NCBI GenBank assembly: GCA_905250025.1
Contig: CAJNOJ010000137.1
Location: 209,566 to 273,565, forward strand
Direction of reading: 5' to 3'
From: Adineta ricciae
Lineage: Eukaryota > Rotifera > Eurotatoria > Adinetida > Adinetidae
Length of the DNA stretch: 64,000 nt
The notes beneath the pieces were generated by a model that was not told the origin of the DNA, did not search any database, and worked only from the letters and a program-made list of their open reading frames with translations. Position 1 is the stretch's first letter; every line of letters begins with the position of its first letter. This document shows positions 43,119-54,578 of this stretch, in pieces. The position numbers and the translations under genes are program-made.

Positions 43119-43420
43119 TATATCGTATTAGATATTTATAGTCTCAAACATGACGAGGTCAGTTAAAGTGTATTTATTCACTGAAAGACAGAGGTGGTAA
43201 GATAAAACAATCAGACTTCTGATATTTGATAGTCATGATCTACAATATATCTTTGACTTTCATCTTCGCTAATCGATTTTTTAAAAGGAAGTACGTAAAA
43301 GTATAATTCGTATATGAAATCTGAGAGCGAGAATCTACTTGCTTTGGCTTACGCCTTCATTCGTTGATGAGAATCTTTCAAAGTGGTTTATTAATGATAA
43401 ATAAGAGAAAAAGAAAATAT
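43119..43420. other. Intergenic; no gene seen
   Basis: Short spacer between the NHL-LamG gene and the protease gene. Confidence 0.35.
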
Positions 43421-45799
43421 TCAAGGATTTGATAAATAACAAATATCATTCGGTGCTAATGCTTGACTAAAAATGTATAATTCATCAACAACACCAACAA
43501 ACTGTTTCATTGAAATTGATCCTCTTTGACAAGAACTTGTATTTGTTGGTGACGAACCAAGAAAAACATAAGATCCAAAGGGCGAATGTGTTGATAATGA
43601 TGTATTTGATATAATCACAGTTCCATTCACGTAGAAATCAGTTCCACTTGATGGATCATATCTTTGAAGAAGATGAGTCCATTGATTCAATGAAAATGAA
43701 CTTGAAATCATCATTGAAGTAAGTTGATTTGATGAATCAATGAAATTTACATTGAATGAACCATTCGAAGAAAATCCCCACAAGGAAAAACAAACACCCA
43801 AACCTAAACAAACCAACAACAACAAATAATGAAAATCATCTTCAAAAGTGAAAGAAAATCATCACCATTAGATTGAGTTGATGTATGAAGAAGTATTCCA
43901 CCACCAGTCAAATTCATTGGTTTAATCCACATGGAAATTGTAAATGGATAATTTAACATATTGAAAAGATTAATTCCTTCAATTGTCACATATGACAATG
44001 AAGATGAGAATTGTATTCCTTGATTTACTTGTCCAATTGTTTGAATTCCATTTGAATTGATGGCATTGATTAGATTTGGTCCTGAGTCGATCAAAGGTGA
44101 TAAAGATTCGAATTGAAAATAACAGAAAAGTATTGCATTTAAGTAGATTTCACATGGACTTTTAACTCGATAACTGATTCCAAAATGATCAATAGAACCA
44201 GAATAATAAACAAATGGTGATGAATCTCCACCAGCCCGTCCACCACCAATTGTAAATAATGCAACTGTTGCAGACAAATGATTACTCACAGTTCTATTCC
44301 CATCTAATAAACCATTTAAATAAATCAATTGTTGTTTTACTGTCGAATCGTACACAAATGTTGCATGATACCATCGATTTATCATTAAATTTGTTTTGGC
44401 AAATGTATCATCGCCAAAAAATACTATGCGAAGAAGTTTATAACGAACATTGAGACATAAACATTGATCGTTTGTCGATGATTGACATTCGCCAGCAAAA
44501 ATCAAATCTTTAAAACCTGTGAGATTAGTTGTATAAAACCAAAAATCAATTGTAAATGAACGATTATTCAATGGAATATGATTTTTAGTCGAAAGATATT
44601 TGTAATCAGTATATGTAAAGTTAATAGCTAAACCAATCCATCCAGAAACATAACTCACCGGAAATGTTTCATTCATTGAATAATTACCAACATTATCAAA
44701 TGTGTTATTATCAAATGTATAAAATGCAATTGTTGATATTTTTGATATTGTTGTATTTAAACATGAATATTCACATGAAACATTTTCTAAATTGTTATTC
44801 AAATTGAATTTTTGAATTCGATGATTTTGTTGATCAACAACAAAAAGATTTCCAAACGAATCAAAACTGAGACTCGATGGATAATTCAATTGATTTGTAC
44901 TTATTCCAACTGATCGATTACATCCGACTAAACAACGAAAACCTTGAGCATTTTGTCCAAGAATTCGATGATTAGCCGAATCAACAACAAATAAATAACC
45001 TTGTTTATCCAATGTAATTCCACTTGGACAATTCAGATCAAATGTTTGATTTGTAAAGATTGTTTTTCCAAGAAATGAATCTAATTGAAATGATTGAATT
45101 CGATCATTTCCACAATCTGCAACAAATAAAGTTGAATTGATTTCATCAATAAAGATTCCTCGAGGATTTCGAAGTGTTGTTGATGTTGTTCCTGCACTTC
45201 CTGTTCCTGCCACGATTTTCAAATGATTCCATTGATTGAATAATGATTTGGAAATGATTTGATGTTGTTCAGATAATGAACAATAAAGAATTTGATTTTC
45301 ACTGATGAAAATATCAAAACATTCTTTACACAAATTCAATCGTGGAATTGAAATCAAATTTGTTGAATTTCTTTCAATTTCACTTATGACACTCGTTAAC
45401 GATGAATAGAATGTGTTCACATAAATCTTTTCTTCTTTTGTTACGAATAAACTTGATGAATTTATTAAATAAACAGAAATATTCTGCATTAAACTTAAAT
45501 TTCCTTGGGGAAAAATGAAAATCTGTTGATTTAGAATATAAATTGTGTTATTTTCATTGATAAACAAATCAAATAGATTTGATCCGATGAGAGTTTGATT
45601 AATAATTGTTAATCCATTTGTATTCCATGTTGAATTCGAAGAAAGATTTGGTCGATTGTATGAATAACCTCAATTTACGAAAAAATCATTTGTGTGTTAA
45701 TTTAATCAATTTTCACTGAAATTATAAAGATAATTTACCTGATATATGTGTTATTAAGAGTAAAAGAAGGAAGAAATACAACTTTTGAGTGAAGAACAT
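43421..45799 (-). CDS. Secreted NHL-repeat + two LamG-like domains, 748 aa
   Basis: Exons 45799-45739 (signal peptide MFFTQKLYFFLLLLLITHIS), 45668-43866 and 43803-43421; total 2247 nt, 749 codons. After the signal peptide there is a beta-rich region, then at about 185-310 at least three NHL repeats (NPRGIFIDEINSTLFVADCG, CPSGITLDKQGYLFVVDSAN, YPSSLSFDSFGNLFVVDQQN), then two LamG/concanavalin-like domains (about 335-505, FTIDFWFYTTN...W.HATFVYD; about 520-745, FTISMWIKPMN...DELYIFSQAL). Many N-glycosylation sites. Such proteins are extracellular, adhesive or carbohydrate-binding. Splicing at 43866 removes a frame-breaking stretch and restores SNG-LGVCFSLWGFSSNGSF. Copies at 47814-50132. Confidence 0.85.
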
Positions 45800-47135
45800 T
45801 GTGAACAACTAAGTTTTCTCATCTTCAAATAAATTTTTCTTTCAAATCTTTGTTTATTAAAAAGAAAAAATAATCAAATAATGAAATCATCAATGAATTT
45901 GAAAAGATATTTGAGACAAATGTTCAGATCAGAAGAAATCATGATAAAAAGAACTTTTGATTTTTGTCAGGAATTTCTTTATGATTTCTTAAATTGTCTT
46001 TTAAAGAGATTTTCTGTTTGCTTAAATATCGGAAGAATAAATCATATTTTATCGACTTTTCTTTATTAATTGTGTCCTGAAATTCTCACAGTTTCGATTC
46101 AAAAATAAAGATTTTTACATTTTCATTCGATCTTCTTTAGAACGATGAATTTTCTGTTTTTGAGAAAATCTTCGTAACAAAATGTTGTTTTCACATATCG
46201 ATGAGTCGAAAATCGAATTTTAATACAAAACAAATTGCGTTTTCTTTGTATGAACAGAAGAGCAAATCGATTTGTGTTCATTTACAGGTTTTCTATCGTA
46301 TGAAAACTATCGATTGTTCTCAAAAGAAAAGACAAATTCAAAGTCTAATTTTGGTAATTTCACTCGAATTCTTACTTTTTTATACAAAGGAACAACAGAA
46401 AAGAATTGGGAAATCTTTCTGTCAACAAAAACTGATTCTTTTCCGTCTCAGAGAAAAGTCATGAGACAAAGGCAGTGAATTTCAGAATAAGTTCATATAA
46501 AATAAAGCAATTGGAATAGATCACAGAGGAGAAATCATTTCTGATGATCTTTCGTTTTATTGACGATAGTTTTTGTTAACTAATTTACTAGATAAAGTGC
46601 GTATACGCGTTTAAATAGAGAAAATAAAGTAAAACATAAAAGGTTCAAAATGTTAAAATGATCGTTTATTGATGATCTTCGTCTTTTGATAAAACACCTC
46701 TCGATATTTTTGGGTTTGATCAAATATTTTATTCATTATGGAAAAATATTTTTCTTTGACAACGAAGATTTTAATTATTGGAAAGAAAATCTTCTCATCA
46801 AAAAATATCTAACGGATTAATAAGTCAATGAAGAAATTTTTCAGTTACACAATGAGGATTGGACTACGCGTATTATTTTCGATACAAAAAAGATTTTCAT
46901 TCAAACTTTACTTTTTCCTCTGAAGTGAATTTCAAATTTTCTTCATTTTTGGGTTCCGATTCTCGAGAAAAGATGTTCTACAAAGTATTCAGCCGAAAAG
47001 TCGAACTAATTTCATTCTTTAGTGTAGAAAGACTAAACGAGATGTTCTCTTTATTTTCGAAATTTATTTTTCTCAAAAGTTTTCTTTGCACGACGTTTTT
47101 TTAACTTCAAAAATTTTGAAAAACTTTATCTTTTC
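45800..47135. other. Intergenic, repeated at 50133-51361
   Basis: AT-rich spacer between the LamG gene and NHL copy B. It aligns with the later spacer with many small indels; open frames differ between the copies, so I see no gene. The conservation reflects duplication. Confidence 0.5.
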
Positions 47136-47812
47136 TCAAACAATTAAATCAAATCGTTGAATTCGATGATTTCCCCAATCAACAACATAAAGATTTCCTT
47201 CACCATCAAATGATAAACCACAAAGACCAGCCAATTGATTGGGTTCATCTCCTTCTCCATTTCCACCAACAATTATTTCACCTTCTTCATCTCCTTCACA
47301 CCATCGCATTATTCGATGATTCGCACAATCTGCAACATAAATTCGACCCTCATGATCAACAATGATTCCTTGAGGATAATACAGTTGATTCAGATTCTTT
47401 CCGCATCCATTTCCACCAGCAACAACAATTCCTTTCTGCGCATATTTTCTCCATTTCATCACACGATAATTCCCAAAATCTGAAACATAAAGAGATTGTT
47501 CCTCATCGCCAAACAGAGAAGTTGGACAGTTGAACTGATTGAGTTGATCTCCTTCTCCATTTCCACCAGCGACTAATGTTCCTTCACCCTTCTCTCCTAT
47601 TTTCCATCTTCTCACTTCATGTTTCTCATCATCAGAAACATAAACAAATCCAAATTTATCCATTGTTAATCGACAACACCTAATATTGTGCATGAGAATC
47701 TCCGAGTGATTTGTGTTCAAAAACCATCGCATTACTCTTCGATTTCCAAAATCAGCGATGATGATTGAATTATTTTGTTCATCGAAAATCACATCTGTTG
47801 GTCGATCCAATT
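47136..47812 (-). pseudogene. NHL-repeat gene copy B, cut by the N
   Basis: Last 225 or so codons of the B-box/NHL gene: about four and a half NHL repeats (from LDRPTDVIFDEQNNSIIIAD to the end HRIQRFDL), all in an open frame. The 5' part (B-box, coiled coil, first repeats) is absent because the sequence changes at the N at 47813 to a LamG gene. Incomplete through assembly; not necessarily dead. Confidence 0.75.
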
Positions 47813-47813
47813 G

Positions 47814-49136
47814 NGAAGAAGATGAGTCCATTGATTCAATGAAAATGAACTTGTAATCATCATTGAAATAAGTTGATTTGATGAATCAATGAAATTTACA
47901 TTGAATGAACCATTCGAAGAAAATCCCCACAAGGAAAAACAAACACCCACACCCTCAAATTCATTGGTTTAGTGCACATGGAGATTGTAAATGGATAATT
48001 TAACATATTGAAAAGATTAATTTCTTCAATTGTCACATATGACAATGAAGATGAGAATTGTATTCCTGGATTTACTCGTCCAATTGTTTGAATTCCATTT
48101 GAATTGATGGCATTGATTAGATTTGGTCCTGAATCAATTAAAGGTGAGAAAGATTCAAATTGAAAATAACAGAAAAGTATTGCATTTAAGTAGATTTCAC
48201 ATGGACTTTTAACTCGATAACTGATTCCAAAATGATCAATAGAACCAGAGTAATAAACAAATGGCAATGAATTTCCACCAACCGGTCCACCACCAATCGT
48301 AAATAATGCAACTGTTGCAGACAAATGATTACTCGTGGTTCTATTCCTATCTAATACACCATTTAAATAAATCAATTGTTGTTTTACTGTCGAATCGTAC
48401 ACAAATGTTGCATGATACCATCGATTTATCGTTAAATTTGTTTTGACAAATGTATCATCGCTAAAAAATACTAGGCGAAGAAGTTTATAACGAGCATTGA
48501 AACTTAAAAAGTGATCGTTTGTCGATGATTGACATTCACCAGCAAAAATCAAATCTTTAAAACCTGTGAGATTAGTTGTATAAAACCAAAAATCAATTGT
48601 AAATGAACGATTATTCAATGGAATATGATTTTTAGTCGAAAGATATTTGGAATCAGTATATGTAAAGTTAACAGCTAAACCAATCCATCCAGAAACATAA
48701 CTCACCGGAAATGTTTCATTCATTGAATAATTACCAACATTATCAAATGTGTTATTATCAAATGTATAAAATGCAATTGTTGATATTCTTGATATTGTTG
48801 TATTTAAACATGAATATTCACATGAAACATCGTCTAAATCGTTATTCAAATTGAATTTTTGAATTCGATGATTTTGTTGATCAACAACAAAAAGATTTCC
48901 AAACGAATCAAAACTGAGACTCGATGGATAATTCAATTGATTTGCGCTTATTCCAACTGATCGATTACATCCGATTAAACAACGAAAACCTTGAGCATTT
49001 TGTCCAAGAATTCGATGATTAGCCGAATCAACAACAAATAAATAACCTTGTTTATCCAATGTAATTCCACTTGGACAATTCAGATCAAATGTTTGATTTG
49101 TAAAGATTGTTTTTCCAAGAAATGAACCAAATTGAA
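47814..49136 (-). pseudogene. NHL-LamG gene copy 2, C-terminal part
   Basis: Matches the middle and end of the gene at 43421-45799: two NHL repeats, first LamG, and most of the second (to FTISM). At about 47945-47960 a stretch of roughly 110 bp found in copy 1 (including the end of exon 2 and the whole intron) is missing, joining MNLRVWVFVFPC in a shifted frame; the LamG continuation at 47814-47940 is therefore out of phase. So this copy looks damaged by deletion. It ends at the N at 49137. Confidence 0.65.
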
Positions 49137-49137
49137 N

Positions 49138-50132
49138 GAATTTTTTGAATTCGATGATTTTGTTGATCAACAACAAAAAGATTCCCAAACGAATCAAAAC
49201 TGAGACTCGATGGATAATTCAATTGATTTGCACTTGTTCCAGCTGATCGATTACATCCGACTAAACAACGAAAACCTTGAGCATTTTGTCCGAGAATTCG
49301 ATGATTAGCCGAATCAACAACAAATAAATAACCTTGTTTATCCAATGCAATTCCACTTGGGCAATTCAGATGAAATGTTTGATTTGTAAAGATTGTTTTT
49401 CCAAGAAATGAACCTAATTGAAATGATTGAATTCGATCATTTCCACAATCTGCAACAAATAAAGTTGAATTGATTTCATCAATGAAGATTCCTCGAGGAT
49501 TTCGAAGTGTTGTTGATGTTGATCCTGCATTTCCTGTTCCTGCAACAGTTGACAGGTAGTCCCATTGATTGAGTAATGATTTGGAAATAATTTGATGTTG
49601 TTCAGATAATGAACAATAAAGAATTTGATTTTCACTGATGAAAATATCGAAACATTGTTTACACAAATTCAACCGTGGAATTGAAATCAAATCTGTTGAA
49701 TTTCTTTCAATTTCACTTATGACACTCGTCAACGACGAATCGAATGTCTCCACATAAATCTTTTCTTCTTTTGTTACGAATAAACTTGATGAATTTATTA
49801 AATAAACAGAAATACTCTGCATTGAACTTAGATTTCCTTGTGGAAAAATGTGAATCTGTTGATTTAGAATATAAATTGTGTTATTTTCATTGATAAACAA
49901 ATCAAATGGATTTGATCCGATGAGAGTCTGATTAATAATTGTTAATCCATTTGTGTTCCATGTCGAATTCGAAGAAAGATTTGGTCGATTGTATGAATAA
50001 CCTCAATTTACGAGAAAATCATTTGTGTGTTAATTTAATCAATTTTCACTGAAATTGTAAAGATAATTTACCTGATATACGTGTTATTAAGAGTAAAAGA
50101 AGGAAGAAATGCAACTTTGGAGTGAAGAACAT
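49138..50132 (-). pseudogene. NHL-LamG gene copy 3, N-terminal part
   Basis: Starts with ATG 50132 and the same signal peptide exon (MFFTPKLHFFLLLLLIT), intron and exon 2 as copy 1, and runs through three NHL repeats until the N at 49137. Its last 300 bp (49138-49430) overlap in content with 48840-49136 on the other side of the N, so the two parts come from different copies or from an unmerged overlap. The frame is open throughout. Confidence 0.7.
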
Positions 50133-51361
50133 TGTGAACAACTAAGTTTTCTCATCTTCAAATAAATTTTTCTTTCAAATCTTTGTTTATCAAAAAGAAA
50201 AAATAATCAAATGATGAAATCATGAATGAATTTGAAAAGATATTTGAGACAAATGTTCAGAACAGAAGAAATCAGAATAAAAAGAACTTTTGATTTTGTC
50301 AGGAATTTGTTTTTGATTTCTTAAATTATGTTTTTTAAAAAGACTTTCTCTTTGCTTAAATATCGGAAGAATAAATCATATTTTATCGATTCTTTTATTA
50401 ATTGTGTCCTGAAATTCTCAGTTTCGATTCAAAAATAAAGATTTTTACATTTTCATTCGATCTCCTTTAGAACGATGAATTTTCTGTTTTTGAGAAAATC
50501 TTTGTGACAAAATGTTCTTTTCACATATCGATGAGTCGAAAATCGAATTTTAATACAAAACAAATTGCGTTCTCTTCGTATGAACAGAAGAGCAAATCGA
50601 TTTTTTCACAGAAAGGAACAACGGAGAAGAATTGGGAAGAGTTTTCGATCAACAAAAACTGATTCTTTTCCACATCAGAGAAAAAGTCACGAGACAAAGG
50701 CAATGAATTTCAGAATAAATTCATATAAAATAAATCAATCGGAATGGATCCCGGAGGAGAAATCATTTTTGATGATTTTTCGTGTTATTTACGAGAGTTT
50801 TTGTTGACTAATCTACTCGATAAAGTGCGTATACCCGTTTAAATAGAGAAAAAAAAGCAAAACATAAAAGATTCAAAACGTTCAAAATGATCGTTTATTG
50901 ATGATCTTCTTCTTTCGAGAAAATACTTCTCGATATTTTTGGTTTTCATGAAATGTTTTATTCAATATGGAAAAAGATATTTTTTTGACAACAAAGATTT
51001 TAATTATTGGAAAGAAAATCTTCTCATCAAGAAATATCTAACGGATTAATAAGTCAATAGAGAAGTTTTTCAGTTACACAATGAGGATTTGACTGCGCGT
51101 ATTATTTTCGATGCAAAAAGATTTTCATTCAAACTTTACTTTTTTTTCTGAAGAGCATTTCCATTTTTTTCATTTTTGGGTTCCGATTGTCGAGAAAAGA
51201 TGTTCTACGAAGTATTCAGTCGAAAAGTCGATCGAATTTCTTTCTTTAGTGTAGAAAAACTAAACGAGATGTTTTCTTTATTTCAGAAAGTTATTTTTCT
51301 CAAAGGTTTTCTTCGCACGACGTTTTTTAACTTCAAAAGTTTTGAAGAACTTTTTCTTTTC
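50133..51361. other. Intergenic, copy of 45800-47135
   Basis: Duplicated spacer without a recognisable gene. Confidence 0.5.
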
Positions 51362-52436
51362 TCAAGCAATTAAATCAAATCGTTGAATTCGATGATTTCC
51401 ACGATCATCAACATAAAGATTTCCTTCACCATCAAATGATAAACCAAAAGGACAAGACAATTGGTTAGGTTCATTTCCTTTTCCATTTCCACCAACAATT
51501 ATTTCACCTTTTTCATCTCCTTCACACCATCGCACTATTCGATGATTCTCATAATCTGCAACATAAATTTGACCTTCATGATCAACAATGATTCCTTGAG
51601 GATAATTCAATTGATTCAGATTCTTTCCGCATCCATTTCCACCAGCAACAACAATTCCTTTCTGCGAATCTTTTCTCCATTTCATCACACGATCATTTCC
51701 CCGATCTGAAACATAAAGAGATTGTTCGTCATCGACAAACAGAGAAGTTGGCCTGTAGAACTGATTGAGTTGATCTCCTTTTCCGTTTCCACCAGCAACT
51801 AATGTTCCTTCACCCTTTTCTCCTATTTTCCATCTTCTCACTTCATGCTTCTTATAATCAGAAACATAAACGAATCCAAATTTATCCATTGTTAACCGAC
51901 AACAGTCGATATTGTGAATAAGAATCTCCGACTGATTTGTGTTCAAAAACCGTCGCATTACTCTTCGATTTGCAAAATCCGCGATGATGAGTGAATTATT
52001 TTCTTCATCGAAAATCACATCTGTTGCCCGATCCAATTGATTCAAACTGTTTCCTCTTCCATTTCCACCAGCCACAACTGTTCCTTGATTTTCATTTCTT
52101 TTCCATCGAACAATTCGATGATTCCCCGAATCCGCAATGAAAAGACTTTGATGTTTGTCGATAAATATTCCAATAGGATATGAAAGTTGATTTAATTTGT
52201 CTCCTCTTCCGTTTCCTCCACAGATTGTTGATCCATTTTGTTCCCATTTCTCCAACTTTGATTCTGCAAAGACAAAAATTAACTTGATCTTTTGTATTCG
52301 AATTCATTGTTTAACAACACTGTGTATGAGAGAAAGATATTTTTCAACTTACTTCTTGTTGATTTCACCGAAATCCTTTTGATAAATGTTTGTGAATCTT
52401 CTTCGATGGAGATGTCTGATGAATCGTTGAATCAAG
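51362..52436 (-). pseudogene. B-box/NHL gene copy C, 5' end missing
   Basis: Exon 2 (52263-51362) is complete and open, with about six NHL repeats and the last codons HRIQRFDLIA. Of exon 1 only the end (52436-52354, coiled-coil C-terminus DSSDISIEEDSQTFIKRISV) is present, with the same phase-1 donor as the other copies. Upstream of 52436 the sequence flips to plus-strand NHL sequence for about 26 bases and then meets the N run. Incomplete through assembly. Confidence 0.75.
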
Positions 52437-52462
52437 GAACAGTTGTGGCTGGTGGAAATGGA

Positions 52463-52495
52463 NNNNNNNNNNNNNNNNNNNNNNNNNNNNNNNNN
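52463..52495. other. Run of 33 N (assembly gap)
   Basis: The only multi-base gap in the window; the other six gaps are single Ns. Just before it (about 52437-52462) lies a short plus-strand piece encoding NQGTVVAGGNG, in opposite orientation to the adjoining NHL gene. Confidence 0.95.
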
Positions 52496-52497
52496 AT

Positions 52498-52683
52498 GGG
52501 AAAGTAATTCACATAGGACGAGGATATACTCAATCCTGTACGGAATACAACCTCGTTCTTTTTAGTAGTGGCTACTTTCAGAATTGCTGCACAGGCGATG
52601 GATGTAATGCAGGTGTCACTCTTTCAAACAGCTTTTATTTATCCTTGATTTCAATTGCACTGGGTTGGACTTTTACACATTGA
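52498..52683 (+). CDS. C-terminal fragment of a Ly6/uPAR-like GPI protein
   Basis: An open frame starting at the gap edge encodes 61 residues: GRGYTQSCTEYNL...YFQNCCTGDGCNAG, then a hydrophobic tail SNSFYLSLISIALGWTFTH and stop. The CC-x4-CN ending followed by a hydrophobic tail is the signature of three-finger (Ly6/uPAR) proteins anchored by GPI at the cell surface. The N-terminal two thirds lie beyond the gap. The only gene piece here not repeated elsewhere in the window. Confidence 0.6.
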   Translation, partial: GKVIHIGRGYTQSCTEYNLVLFSSGYFQNCCTGDGCNAGVTLSNSFYLSLISIALGWTFTH

Positions 52684-53320
52684 GTCATTGGAATGTTCGT
52701 TTCTTCCGAGAGCGCACGTAAACACACGGAAGATAAACTGAAAATGCATTTGTCTAACATGCTTTTAAAAATAAACATTCTCAATGGATACATTTCGAAA
52801 ACTTTATTTCCGAATATCTCGCAACGCATGAATTACTATACGCGATTCTATTTTGTTATTATTGAGGATATACGGTACGATCATTTCGAACTTCCGCCTT
52901 AAAATTGCTCGTTGTTAGTCGATGCGTTCGATGATCGTCATCTACCACGGCTACAATGTCGAAACATCGGTCTCGGACGATCTGTGAATACTTATCATCC
53001 ATCAGTCACATTAAAATAACGTTTGACACGGATTTGACCTGTTATCCATGGAACGAACGAACTGATGACGCGCAAATGAACTTAATCGTTGGTCGATATT
53101 GACAAAATAGAAACTTTTGAATTCCGTTTGAAAACATCCGCACTTTTCGACGATTATCAACAAACCTTCGGCGAGAATTGAACACGTGACGATAGGATCC
53201 ATATGACTTATCCAATTTTGAGAACATATCAAAGAACAAGTAACTGCGCTTTGTAAACAAATGTTCTCGAAAGCTATGTTGTGTAACTGATCCTAATCAT
53301 AACTAAACAACACCGCACAC
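52684..53320. other. Intergenic with weak coding relics
   Basis: A plus-strand stretch at about 52890-52990 (NCSLLVDAFDDRHLPRLQC) looks like part of an F-box/LRR protein with stops, and a minus-strand stretch at 53042-53260 has a weak protein-like look. Neither can be assigned. Confidence 0.3.
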
Positions 53321-53649
53321 TAGGGATGTAACAATATCAATAGTATTGGTATTTTTAGAAACCTATAGGAATATAAGCGCTATTTGGCATTTCTTTATTT
53401 TAAACATAGTACTCGCGCCCACACTCAGTGCTGTGCGTGTATATACTGTATTTAAACTTTAAAGTAAGGTAGTGCCCTTTCGTCATTGACACTTATCAAT
53501 ATCTCTTGTGAATCTCTGAAAGAGATTCTCTTCTCATGCTCGCCAGCACGCAGCAGTCTGAATTCTTTGAATTTATTCAGTTCTATTTTGTTTAGTTCTA
53601 ATAAAAAACACCAATACTCCAATACTGTATTGGTATTGTGACATGCCTA
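53321..53649. mobile_element. hAT-like MITE, 329 bp
   Basis: Left end TAGGGATGTAACAATATCAA and right end (reverse complement) TAGGCATGTCACAATACCAA form imperfect terminal inverted repeats, each followed by an inner palindromic TAxTATTGG motif. TAGGG-type ends are common in hAT transposons. No coding capacity. The right end abuts exactly the point (ctaattag) where the NHL homology of copy D starts. No 8-bp target duplication was found, so the left flank may be rearranged. Confidence 0.55.
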
Positions 53650-54305
53650 CTAATTAGATCGAATTTCTCGATTCTATCATTTTCCTTATCACTAACATAA
53701 AGATTTCCTTCACGATCAAATGATAAACTACGAGGATAAGACAATTGATTGGTTTCATTTCCTTTTCCATTTCCTCCACAAATTGTCGATCCATTTTATT
53801 TCCATTTATTCAACTTTAATTCTGCGAAGAGAAAAATTCAGTTGATCTTTCGTATTGAGTCCGTAGTTCAACAACGTTGTGTATGAGAAAAACATATATT
53901 TCGACTTACTTCTTGTTGATTGCACTGAGATTCTCTTGATAAATGTTTGCGAGCCTTGTTTAAGAAAGATTTCCGATGAATCGTTGAATTCTTTGGTGAT
54001 TTCTCTTCAATATCGACAAGAAATTCTTTATTTTCTTTGAGTAATGTTTGTCGAATAATTTCGATCGAATTCTTTTCCCATTGATCAATTTGAATGAAGA
54101 GAGAAGAGTTTTGTGGATTTGTTTTTGTTTGTTGAAGATTTTCTCTGAATTGATCATAATTATTGATAATCGTGTTGAATTCTTCAGTCAAATCTTGTCG
54201 ATGTTTCGTTAAATCGTCAAAACAGAATTCATTTGAACAACCTCGACAAGAATATGTGAATTTGGGTTTTTCACAAAGAAAACATTGTGTTTTATTCGTT
54301 GTCAT
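53650..54305 (-). pseudogene. B-box/NHL gene copy D, internally deleted
   Basis: Begins with intact ATG (54305) and a good B-box (CFLC...CRGC...FCFDDLTKH) and coiled-coil start. It then loses two parts of the coiled coil (a short AQQCRQTF segment and a longer piece after DIEEK), which shifts the frame. Exon 2 is reduced to fused first and last NHL repeats (GSTICGGNGKGNETNQLSYP then LSFDREGNLYVSD), with a TAA just before them (about 53796). A deletion between NHL repeats explains the loss. Dead copy, and the only one that shows the original start. Confidence 0.8.
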
Positions 54306-54578
54306 TTTGTGGATCAGTGTGAAATGTGAATTTCTAAAGATAAATTTGAAGCCAAAGTGAAGAAAAATGTCAACACTCGTGAGAAGTTTTTGATGAATTA
54401 GTCATCGGTTTTCTCCTTCGAATAGATAACGATACACGAGCAAATGAGATAAGATTACGACGAATTTTCGTCTATATTTTCACTAGTGACATCTGTTCCA
54501 AATCGATGTAAAGGTATTTCTTCGTTTTCTTTTACATTTCACAAAGTACGAACAATTCATTCGATCTCAACAATCAAT

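Noticed and set aside
47136-47831. NHL gene start near 47831
   Set aside because: The start lies beyond the N at 47813, in LamG sequence.
48900-49197. LamG start at 49197
   Set aside because: The frame runs through the N at 49137 into an overlapping copy; it is not a real N-terminus.
52437-52462. Plus-strand NHL gene
   Set aside because: Only about 26 bases before the gap; most likely a contig-end error rather than an inverted gene.
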